From the NCBI RefSeq assembly GCF_021545785.1, contig NZ_CP079801.1:1-64000 (forward strand): a stretch of 64,000 bases of DNA, written 5' to 3'. Shown piece by piece: positions 17,203-24,177 of this stretch. Numbering within the stretch: position 1 is the stretch's first letter; the number at the start of each line of letters is the position of its first letter. The position numbers and the translations under genes were made by a program. Below the pieces are notes generated by a model that made no database searches, had not been told where the DNA came from, and was given only the letters and a program-made list of their open reading frames with translations. This stretch comes from Halopseudomonas maritima (GTDB lineage: Bacteria; Pseudomonadota; Gammaproteobacteria; Pseudomonadales; Pseudomonadaceae).

Positions 17203-18471
17203 TTAACGCCAGCGTTTGAACAACACGCTGGCGTTAACCCCGCCAAACCCGAAGCCATTCGACAGCGCATATTCCATCGTCATCGACCGTGCGCTGCCGC
17301 GCACCAGATCCAGCCCTGCGGCGGCCTCGTCCGGGTTATCGAGGTTGAGCGTTGCCGGGGCCAACTGATCGCGTAGCGACAGCACGGTGAACACCGCTTC
17401 AATCCCGCCCGCAGCGCCCAGCAAATGGCCAGTCGCGGATTTGGTCGAGCTAATGGCAGGACCTTTACCCTCGCCAAACAACGCCTTTATTGCCGCCAGC
17501 TCGCCCAGATCGCCTACCGGCGTCGAGGTGGCGTGAGCGTTCAGGTAGTGCACCTGGTCCGGCGTGACACCCGCCTGCTTCAGCGCTTGCTCCATCGCCC
17601 GGCGCGCGCCGCTGCCGTCTTCCGGCCCGGCCGTCATGTGATAGGCATCAGCGCTGGTGCCGTAGCCCACCAGTTCCGCGATAGGCGTCGCGCCGCGTGC
17701 CAGAGCGTGGTCCAGCGACTCGATCACCAGTAGACCCGCCCCCTCGCCCATCACAAAACCATCACGCGCCTGATCGAACGGCCTCGAGGCCTTCTGCGGT
17801 GCATCGCCGTGGCTGCCTGACAACGCCCGCGCAGCGGCGAAGCCACCCAGGCTGACGCGGTGAATGCAAGCCTCGGCGCCACCAGCAATGGCGATATCTG
17901 CTTCGCCAGCGCGGATCATCCGTGCCGCATCGCCAATGGCTTGAACACCGGCAGCACAGGCGGTAACCGGCGACCCGAGGGGGCCTTTAAAACCATGCAG
18001 GATGGAAATATGCCCAGCGGCCATGTTGCAGAGAAAGGCCGGAATGGTGAACGGCGACAGTCGACGCGGGCCTTTGCTGTCCGTGGTGCGTACTGCCTCG
18101 ACCATGGCCGGGAAGCCGCCGGTGCCGGAGGCGATAATGCTGGCCGTGCGCTCCTGCCCCTCGCTGTCCTGCGGCGCCCAGCCGGCCTGCGCCAGTGCCT
18201 CTTGGGCGGCAGCGATGGCAAACAGGATAAAGCGGTCCATCTTGCGCTGCTCTTTCGCGGGCAGGTAGCGGTCAGGATCAAATCCGGCCTCCGGGTCCTG
18301 TTCTGTGCTCTGTACCTGTCCGCCAATACGAACGGCCAGATCACCGATCAGCTCTTGCGGCAATGTACGGATGCCCGACTGGCCAGCGGTCAGACGCTGC
18401 CACACGGCTTCAACCCCGGTGCCCAGCGGTGAAACCGCGCCCATTCCTGTGACTACAATGCGCTTGTTCAT
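17203..18471 (-). CDS. Beta-ketoacyl-ACP synthase II (FabF-like)
   Basis: Condensing enzyme of 422 residues that elongates acyl-ACP with malonyl-ACP in fatty-acid or polyketide-type synthesis. The thiolase fold catalytic triad is intact: Cys172 in VTACAAGVQ, His313 in NAHATSTPVGD, His349 in SSTKSATGHLLGA with Lys344. It stands apart from any fab cluster and is divergent from an HxlR regulator, so it is probably an inducible second FabF (like FabF2 of Pseudomonas) and not the housekeeping enzyme. A 23-base palindrome between the two genes is the likely operator. Confidence 0.9.
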   Translation of the reverse strand: MNKRIVVTGMGAVSPLGTGVEAVWQRLTAGQSGIRTLPQELIGDLAVRIGGQVQSTEQDPEAGFDPDRYLPAKEQRKMDRFILFAIAAAQEALAQAGWAPQDSEGQERTASIIASGTGGFPAMVEAVRTTDSKGPRRLSPFTIPAFLCNMAAGHISILHGFKGPLGSPVTACAAGVQAIGDAARMIRAGEADIAIAGGAEACIHRVSLGGFAAARALSGSHGDAPQKASRPFDQARDGFVMGEGAGLLVIESLDHALARGATPIAELVGYGTSADAYHMTAGPEDGSGARRAMEQALKQAGVTPDQVHYLNAHATSTPVGDLGELAAIKALFGEGKGPAISSTKSATGHLLGAAGGIEAVFTVLSLRDQLAPATLNLDNPDEAAAGLDLVRGSARSMTMEYALSNGFGFGGVNASVLFKRWR

Positions 18472-18517
18472 CAGAGTCCTGCTCCTTCGTTACGGGAAAG
18501 TCCAACAGCAGATGGAC

Positions 18518-18540
18518 GTTACTATCATAATGAAAGTAAC
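18518..18540. promoter_or_regulatory. Near-perfect 23-bp palindrome, probable HxlR operator
   Basis: The sequence starting GTTACT and ending AGTAAC differs from its own reverse complement only at the centre base and one mirrored pair of positions. It lies between the divergent fabF-like and hxlR genes, 47 bases from the first and 39 from the second, where a dimeric HTH regulator could control both. No binding data can be inferred beyond symmetry and position. Confidence 0.6.
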
Positions 18541-18578
18541 ATTCTAAGCCAGCCCAGAATGCAACTGACGCAAACGCC

Positions 18579-19115
18579 ATGCAACGAACCAAGCTCACCA
18601 ACGCCGAATGCCCCATCGCCCGCAGCCTGGATGAGGTTGGCGAGTGGTGGAGCATTCTGTTGATGCGTGACGCGCTGCAGGGTCTTAAGCGCTTTGACGA
18701 GTTTTCGCAAAGTCTGGGTATTGCACCGAACATGCTGACCCGCCGGCTGAATGCCCTGGTTGACGCCGGTATGCTTAAGCGCGTGCCTTACAGCCAACGC
18801 CCGCTGCGCCATGAGTATCTGCCAACCGCCAAGGGCAAGGACTTCTCGCGGGTGCTGATGGCGTTCATCGACTGGGGCAACCGTCACTACGCCGCAGATG
18901 GCGAAAGCGTGCAGGTAGTGCACCATGAGACCGGCGCCCGCTTGCAACTGGCCTTCACCGACCCGGCAGACGGCCGCGCCGTCGCCCCTCAGGACTGCGC
19001 TGTGCAGCCCGGGCCAGTGGCCAGCGCACAGATGCGCGAGCGGCTCACGCTCAAGCAGCGCCTGGAGGCCTCAGCCGGTGAGCAAATGCTCGATCAACCC
19101 CGCCGCAAAGGGTGA
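18579..19115 (+). CDS. HxlR-family transcriptional regulator
   Basis: Winged-helix regulator of 178 residues. The HxlR signature is clear: an N-terminal Cys in NAECPIARSLDEVGEWW, then LLMRDALQGLKRFDEF, the recognition helix IAPNMLTRRLNALVDAG and the wing. The C-terminal 60 residues are variable and may bind a ligand or form the dimer. It probably regulates itself and the divergent fabF-like gene through the palindrome at 18518. Its 3' end overlaps the end of the convergent LysR gene by 45 bases. Confidence 0.9.
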   Translation: MQRTKLTNAECPIARSLDEVGEWWSILLMRDALQGLKRFDEFSQSLGIAPNMLTRRLNALVDAGMLKRVPYSQRPLRHEYLPTAKGKDFSRVLMAFIDWGNRHYAADGESVQVVHHETGARLQLAFTDPADGRAVAPQDCAVQPGPVASAQMRERLTLKQRLEASAGEQMLDQPRRKG

Positions 19116-19952
19116 AATCGGCGTCTTGCGGCTGGTGCAGATTTTCAGATCGCGCTGGGCCCAACTGTCTTCTACTTCAATGATCGACAGCGGCTGCGGC
19201 CCGGACAGCTTGACCGCCTCGCGCGGCACCAGGCCAATGCCAACGCCTGCGGCCACCATCCGGCATACCGCCTCAAAGCTGTTGACCTGTACACGCACAT
19301 TCAAGTGCGTGCCTAGTCTGGAGGCGGTATTCATCGTGAAGGTGTGAATGGCTGACCCTGCATGCAGCATGACAAAGGGTTCGCTGATCACCTGAGCAAA
19401 CGCCAGGGTTTGCTCGCCTGACAAGCGATGTGATGGCGCGGTGATGAGCACCAGGCGGTCAGCGCGATAGGGTTGCAGTTCGACTTCCTGATAACCGTCA
19501 TAACCAGCAACGATGCCTATCTCAACATCGCCCCGGGCAACGCCCGCAAGAATGTCCGAACTGGTGTGCTCTTCCAGGTTCACACTTACCTGGGGATGGC
19601 GAGCAAGAAACGCCGCCAGATCGTTCGGCAAGTAACTGTGAATGGCATGGGTATTGGCCCAAAGCCGCACGTGGCCTTGTACCCCTTTGGCAAAGGGTGC
19701 GAGGTCTGAATGCATCTGCTCCAGCCGGGCAAATACCTGCCTTGCATGACGCAGGAAAATCTCGCCAGCGCGGGTCAGCTCCACGCCGCGGGCGCGGCGG
19801 TGCAGCAGCGTTGTGCCCAGGGAGGCTTCCAGCATCTTGATACGATGGCTTGCCGATGAAGGCGCGAGAAAGGCGCGTTCAGCACCATGGGTCAGGCTTT
19901 CACATTCCGCGATGGCGATGAACAGACGCAGATCAGTCAGGCTGTATTTCAT
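19071..19952 (-). CDS. LysR-family transcriptional regulator
   Basis: Regulator of 293 residues with an N-terminal winged HTH (MKYSLTDLRLFIAIAECESL, then APSSASHRIKMLEASLGTTLL) and a C-terminal periplasmic-binding-like effector domain. I chose the ATG at 19952, which places the HTH at the usual position. A longer frame upstream has no family support. It is divergent from an EamA exporter, which it likely controls. The shared region holds 9-bp inverted repeats. The ends of this gene and hxlR overlap by 45 bases. Confidence 0.9.
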   Translation of the reverse strand: MKYSLTDLRLFIAIAECESLTHGAERAFLAPSSASHRIKMLEASLGTTLLHRRARGVELTRAGEIFLRHARQVFARLEQMHSDLAPFAKGVQGHVRLWANTHAIHSYLPNDLAAFLARHPQVSVNLEEHTSSDILAGVARGDVEIGIVAGYDGYQEVELQPYRADRLVLITAPSHRLSGEQTLAFAQVISEPFVMLHAGSAIHTFTMNTASRLGTHLNVRVQVNSFEAVCRMVAAGVGIGLVPREAVKLSGPQPLSIIEVEDSWAQRDLKICTSRKTPISPFAAGLIEHLLTG

Positions 19953-19973
19953 GTGGATTCGAAAAAAACGAAC

Positions 19974-20029
19974 GCTTGGATGGTAAAAGCCCAATTTTAT
20001 AGGCGCCGGTAGAAGCATAGCATCCAAGC
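19974..20029. promoter_or_regulatory. Spaced inverted repeat between lysR and eamA genes
   Basis: GCTTGGATG at 19974-19982 and its exact reverse complement CATCCAAGC at 20021-20029 bracket the AT-rich centre of the divergent promoter region, about 38 bases apart. The second arm ends 28 bases before the exporter start. Position suggests a regulator site or looped pair of half-sites. LysR sites are usually shorter, so this is tentative. Confidence 0.35.
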
Positions 20030-20056
20030 AATGGAATACGACTCGCAGACCCCATC

Positions 20057-20956
20057 ATGACCCGCCCTTCGCTCTCTTCCCATCAGCTTGGCATGTTGCT
20101 CGCGGTGCTTGCCGCGTTCGGTTTTTCGTTCAAGGCCATCTTCGTCAAGCTGGCGTACCTCAGCGCGCCGGTGGATGCGATCACCCTGCTCTCTTTGCGC
20201 ATGTTGTTTTCCCTGCCGATGTTTCTGCTCACCGGGTATGCATACCTGCGCACAGGGCCAGCCCTCGACCTCAGGGATTGGGCATTGTTGATCTTTCTCG
20301 GTCTGACCGGTTACTACGGCGCGTCGATTCTGGATTTTGCAGGCTTGCAGTACATCTCTGCCGGTTTGGAGCGCGTGATTCTGTTCACCTACCCGACCAT
20401 CACCATCCTGATCGGACTGCTGTTTCTCGGCAAAAAAACGAGCCCGCGGCTGATCGGCGCCCTCGCCCTCTGTTATGCAGGCGTGAGCCTGGTGTTTGTC
20501 AGCGACCACCAACTGGCGGAAGACAGCCTTGCGCCCTGGCTGGGGGCGGCGCTGGTGTTTGCCTCGGCGGTTTCCTACGCCTGCTATACGGCCTTTGCCG
20601 AAGTGTCGATTGCCAAACTCGGTGCTGCGCGCTTTTCTATCCTCGCGCTGATCGTGTCAATTCTGGCGGCGCAGCTGCACTTTGTGGTTACCAACCCGCT
20701 CAGCGATCTGATCCAGCCCTTGCCGATTTATGCGTACTGCGCGGCGATGGCGCTGTTCTCCACCGTGCTGCCGATCTTCTTTCAGTCCGGCGCGATTCAA
20801 CGCATCGGTGCCGGTCCAACCGTGCTGGTCGGCATGCTTGGCCCGGTGATGACCATTTTCTTCAGTTGGTTGCTGCTGGCCGAGCCGTTGACTTGGGTGC
20901 AGCTGGGCGGCACAGCGTTGGTGATCGCCGGGATCTATCTGATTCGAAAGACCTAA
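20057..20956 (+). CDS. EamA-family (DMT) membrane exporter
   Basis: Drug/metabolite transporter of 299 residues with ten predicted helices in two EamA repeats (first ending near LVFVSDH, second from WLGAALVFASAVSYACYTAF). The motif PTVLVGMLGPVMTIFFSWLL with EPLTWVQLGG in the last helices is typical. Likely exports a metabolite or amino acid under control of the divergent LysR regulator. The compound is not predictable from sequence. Confidence 0.88.
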   Translation: MTRPSLSSHQLGMLLAVLAAFGFSFKAIFVKLAYLSAPVDAITLLSLRMLFSLPMFLLTGYAYLRTGPALDLRDWALLIFLGLTGYYGASILDFAGLQYISAGLERVILFTYPTITILIGLLFLGKKTSPRLIGALALCYAGVSLVFVSDHQLAEDSLAPWLGAALVFASAVSYACYTAFAEVSIAKLGAARFSILALIVSILAAQLHFVVTNPLSDLIQPLPIYAYCAAMALFSTVLPIFFQSGAIQRIGAGPTVLVGMLGPVMTIFFSWLLLAEPLTWVQLGGTALVIAGIYLIRKT

Positions 20957-20975
20957 GGGCACTGGCCAGGCTTAG

Positions 20976-22112
20976 TCATGCACGCCACCAGGCGCCACCG
21001 GCGTCTGGGGCCAGCATGTCGACAGCCTGGCCCATCTGCGGCGTCGTTACTGAGGCCGAGTGCTCCCGCGCAAGCTGAGTGATCTGCTCGAACGGATCTT
21101 CCCAGGTGTGCATCGACAGATCGAAGGTGCCGTTGTGAATCGGGTATAGCCAGTTGGCGCCAAGGTCGAGAAACGCCTGCATGGTCTGCGCCGGCAGCAT
21201 GTGCACATATTGCCAGCGGGGGTTGTAGGCGCCCGTCTCCATAAACGCCATGTCAAACGGCCCGAGACGCTGTCCAATCTCGCGAAAGCCGTCAAAGTAG
21301 CCGGTATCGCCACTGAAGAACAGCTTGCACTCAGCACTCTGCAGCGCCCAGGAGCACCACAGAGTCCGGTTGCCGTCCGACAGCCCACGGCCAGAGAAAT
21401 GCTGCGCAGGCGTGGCTGTCGCCGCGACCCCATCGATGGTCACCTGCTGCCACCAGTCCAGCTCACGTACCTTGCCCGGCGGCACGCCCCACCGCACCAG
21501 AGTGGCCCCAACCCCGAGCGGCGTGATGAAGTGTTCGACCTTATGCTGCAGCTGCTGGATCGCTGCATGGTCCAGATGGTCATAGTGATTGTGTGAGAGC
21601 ACCACCACCTTGATCGGCGGTAGCTCTTCGATACTGATGGGCGGCGCATGAAAGCGCTTGGGCCCGAGCCACTGTACCGGTGAGGCGCGCATGCTGAATA
21701 CCGGGTCAGTCAGCCAGAACGCGCCGTTCAACTTGAGCACCAGACTGGAATGGCCCAGCCGCCAAACGCTGTTGTTCGCTGCCGCCAGCAGGTCTGAACG
21801 GGTGAGCTTTTGCACGGGAATGGCGTGCTCCGGCTCCGTGCCAGACGGCTTGTTGAAGATAAAGTCGCGCCAAATCGCCAGCCCCTGACGCCAGCTCATC
21901 GGTGCTCTAGACACGCCATTACGAAAGCGCTCACCGCGAAAATGAGCCGAATCCGGATACTTGGGTAACGTCGGCCGCAGGGTGCCGCCAAGACTGGCGC
22001 GCAGCGTTGCCCCTAAAGACACTAGCAGCGCGCCGATACGTGCAGGTCGCCAATCGGCAAAGCGCCCCGTGTCTGAGTGCCGCTCAGGCTGATCATCCCC
22101 TTGCTTCCTCAC
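20976..22112 (-). CDS. MBL-fold metallo-hydrolase (NAPE-PLD/UlaG-like)
   Basis: Metallo-beta-lactamase-fold protein of 378 residues. The metal-binding motif is SHNHYDHLD, with further ligands in FFSGDTGYFDGF and YPIHNGTFD. The pattern LGHSSLVLKLNGAFWLTDPVF is typical of proteins related to N-acyl-phosphatidylethanolamine phospholipase D and UlaG. An N-terminal segment with moderate hydrophobicity (IGALLVSLGATLRASLGG) may tether it to the membrane. The GTG start at 22112 has AGGGG at a proper distance. It may act on a phospholipid or lactone, but the substrate is unknown. Confidence 0.85.
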   Translation of the reverse strand: MRKQGDDQPERHSDTGRFADWRPARIGALLVSLGATLRASLGGTLRPTLPKYPDSAHFRGERFRNGVSRAPMSWRQGLAIWRDFIFNKPSGTEPEHAIPVQKLTRSDLLAAANNSVWRLGHSSLVLKLNGAFWLTDPVFSMRASPVQWLGPKRFHAPPISIEELPPIKVVVLSHNHYDHLDHAAIQQLQHKVEHFITPLGVGATLVRWGVPPGKVRELDWWQQVTIDGVAATATPAQHFSGRGLSDGNRTLWCSWALQSAECKLFFSGDTGYFDGFREIGQRLGPFDMAFMETGAYNPRWQYVHMLPAQTMQAFLDLGANWLYPIHNGTFDLSMHTWEDPFEQITQLAREHSASVTTPQMGQAVDMLAPDAGGAWWRA

Positions 22113-22476
22113 TATGCACCCCTGTCAGGTCTCGTGGCTGCAGACTTTGCCTGCCAATCTGCACTGAATGGGGGCAGCGCAGCCCGCTTGCAACCGCCCA
22201 GAGGATCATCCGCGAGAAAAACGTCAGGCACTGCACCAGCAGATCCTGGTAGAGGCCGCCGAACGAGCGCTCCGGATGGGCTATCTGACCGCACTCGCTT
22301 ACCAGGGTTGTTTTCACACTCGACAAGGCCGCGCAGCCGGTCGATCCCAACCGGGAAGAAAAGGGTTGACCTTAAATCTGGCTTCAACCTTACCGTCCGC
22401 CCAACACGCCATACCGCCCGGTGTCGACCCGAGCGGCCCGCGTCATCAAAACCGGCACAGACGGAGACAAACCCTT
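22113..22476. other. Intergenic region upstream of the acetoacetate-decarboxylase-like gene
   Basis: About 360 bases between divergent genes. It contains the MerR-type promoter at 22364-22396, leaving a leader of roughly 80 bases before the coding start. No other gene is supported. An in-frame extension upstream of the chosen start lacks a ribosome site and family similarity. Confidence 0.5.
22364..22396 (+). promoter_or_regulatory. MerR-type promoter (19-bp spacer) before the acetoacetate-decarboxylase-like gene
   Basis: A -35 TTGACC (22366-22371) and a weak -10 TACCGT (22391-22396) are separated by 19 bases, the long spacing that MerR activators need. The spacer is bounded by an inverted repeat, GGTTGA (22364-22369) and TCAACC (22384-22389). 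A site sharing GGGTTGACCTTAAA lies at 24027-24040, and a merR gene lies between the two. Confidence 0.6.
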
Positions 22477-23475
22477 ATGAACACCCTGAAGAAGATCGCG
22501 TTGGCAACAGGCTTAAGCCTCGGGCTGACGGCCCTGCACTCAGCAGCAACGACTACAGACTCAACCGATAGCGTGATCATCGATATCGCAGGGCATCAGG
22601 TGCCCGTCGTCGCGGGCGGGCTCTACGACCGCTTCCATTCCAACCCGCCGCTCGACGTGATCGCCGAAGAAGACCCAACACTCGATCTGAGCTGGTTCAA
22701 AACACTGACCAAAACCCGCGTCGACATGGGCTTTGAGTCTTACTCTCCGAACTTCTACTACCGCAACAGCCGCGTCACTATGGTTTTTACCGCCGATCTA
22801 GACGCGCTCAAGGCGCAGATGCCAGCGGAGGTACTGGAGCAGGTGCAACCGCTGCAGATCTGGCCGGGCCGCGGGCTAATCGCGCTCACGGCTTACGCCT
22901 ATCACTACTGCGACAACGACAGCTACAACGAGATTGCGTTGTCCATCGTCACCAACAAGCCGGGCAGCGCCAACATGGGACCATTCAGCCTGATCGGCCA
23001 GTCAATGGACAGCAACATGTGGGGCTATGTGCTCAAGCTGCCAGTGGATACCGAAGTAGCGCGCGTGCGTGGTGTAGTTGGCTACAACCTGCCCAAATGG
23101 CTGACCCGAATCGACTACCGCGAATCAGTCGACGCCCTGACCTTCGACGTTTACGACAGCGAAACCGGCAAGTTGGACTTCACCATTCAGGCTGACCGAC
23201 TGGATGACGTATCTACCGTACCGACACTGACAACCACCAGCTTTACCAACCTTGATCATGACGGCAAACTGGTCTGGGGCCACGCTGTGTCACGGCAAAT
23301 GGTCTCAGCCTCATCCTCTGATGCAGAGGATGCAAAGCTGACGCTGGGCGATGGCAGCTTCTCCGAGTTCATCCGCGCACTCGATCCGGGCCGCATGATC
23401 CAGTACGAATATGTGCCTGAGTTCCAGAGCGCACTGTACGCCCCCGAGCCGTTGAGCACCCTGCTCAAGCAGTAA
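22477..23475 (+). CDS. Exported acetoacetate decarboxylase-like protein
   Basis: Protein of 332 residues with a signal peptide (MNTLKKIALATGLSLGLTAL, cleavage probably after the AAT region). The body looks like the acetoacetate decarboxylase (ADC) superfamily: a segment VDMGFESYSPNFYYRNSRVTM is followed by PAEVLEQVQPLQIWPGRGLIAL and VARVRGVVGYNLPKWLTRIDY. True acetoacetate decarboxylases are cytoplasmic and use a catalytic Lys. The export signal here argues for a different role. The ATG at 22477 follows GGAGA. It is probably activated by the downstream MerR protein through the promoter at 22364. Confidence 0.72.
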   Translation: MNTLKKIALATGLSLGLTALHSAATTTDSTDSVIIDIAGHQVPVVAGGLYDRFHSNPPLDVIAEEDPTLDLSWFKTLTKTRVDMGFESYSPNFYYRNSRVTMVFTADLDALKAQMPAEVLEQVQPLQIWPGRGLIALTAYAYHYCDNDSYNEIALSIVTNKPGSANMGPFSLIGQSMDSNMWGYVLKLPVDTEVARVRGVVGYNLPKWLTRIDYRESVDALTFDVYDSETGKLDFTIQADRLDDVSTVPTLTTTSFTNLDHDGKLVWGHAVSRQMVSASSSDAEDAKLTLGDGSFSEFIRALDPGRMIQYEYVPEFQSALYAPEPLSTLLKQ

Positions 23476-23549
23476 CTTCGCGGCCTGCTCTGGCTGGCAG
23501 ATGCCAGCCAGAGAGCTGCTAAAGTGACCGCAGTCACTGGAGAACCCTC

Positions 23550-23999
23550 ATGAAAATTGGCGAACTCGCAGAACAGACCGGCCTGGCGCCTTCGCGCATT
23601 CGTTTTTACGAGCGTATCGGCCTGCTGAAAACGGTCAAGCGCCAGGCCAACGGATACCGCAGCTATCCGCCGGAAGCCGTACTCGTACTGGGTATGATCA
23701 CCGCGGCCCAAAAGTCAGGTTTCAGTCTTGATGAACTGCGCACCTTGCTGCCTGCGGATCTGACTCAATGGAATCACCAGGCACTGACTCAGGCGCTGCG
23801 GCAGAAAATTCAAGACATCGAAGAAATCCAGCAGCGCCTGGCTGAGAACAAGTCACGGTTGCAGGAAGTGCTGATACAGGTAGAAGAAAAACCGGACGAT
23901 ATCGACTGCGCGACGAATGCCAAACGCGTCTGGTCGCAGGTCAGTTTCGGTGATGCGCACACCAAGCCAACCGGTAAAGCCGGCTCGGCCGCCAAATAA
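23550..23999 (+). CDS. MerR-family transcriptional regulator
   Basis: Regulator of 149 residues with the MerR N-terminus MKIGELAEQTGLAPSRIRFY followed by ERIGLL and the wing motif NGYRSYP. A long coiled-coil dimer helix (residues about 80-120) follows, and a short C-terminal effector region with one Cys in IDCATNAKRVW. The usual metal-binding Cys pairs are not seen, so it may sense an organic compound or redox state. It lies between two promoters of MerR type, one upstream of the ADC-like gene and one just after its own stop. Confidence 0.9.
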   Translation: MKIGELAEQTGLAPSRIRFYERIGLLKTVKRQANGYRSYPPEAVLVLGMITAAQKSGFSLDELRTLLPADLTQWNHQALTQALRQKIQDIEEIQQRLAENKSRLQEVLIQVEEKPDDIDCATNAKRVWSQVSFGDAHTKPTGKAGSAAK

Positions 24000-24027
24000 T
24001 AGATCTTGCAGATACTGACCGAGCGCG

Positions 24028-24060
24028 GGTTGACCTTAAAGTTTAGTTTAACCCCAGGAT
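24028..24060 (+). promoter_or_regulatory. Second MerR-type promoter, facing no evident gene
   Basis: A -35 TTGACC (24030-24035) and -10 CAGGAT (24055-24060) are 19 bases apart, inside the imperfect palindrome GGTTGACC ... TTTAACC (24028-24053). Fourteen bases, GGGTTGACCTTAAA, are shared with the site at 22363. Downstream on the plus strand lies only about 120 bases and then the 3' end of an opposing gene, so its target is missing, is a small RNA, or has been lost. Confidence 0.5.
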
Positions 24061-24150
24061 GAAGTTCCGATACATCCGTGGCTGAAGAGATTGCTGCTGG
24101 CCAACTCCGGCCCGATGCAGCAGGCTGACAAGTTGGTTTACCTGTCTGCT

Positions 24151-24170
24151 GGTGCACGTCCCTGTGCACC
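24151..24170 (-). terminator. Hairpin after the TonB receptor gene
   Basis: GGTGCAC (24151-24157) and GTGCACC (24164-24170) form a 7-bp perfect stem just after the receptor stop codon. There is no T run, so it could be a weak terminator or a 3'-end stabilising hairpin. Confidence 0.35.
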
Positions 24171-24177
24171 CGCCGAT

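Noticed and set aside
22168..22476. In-frame N-terminal extension of the ADC-like gene
   Set aside because: The internal ATG at 22477 has a ribosome site and opens a signal peptide, and the extension contains the MerR-type promoter.
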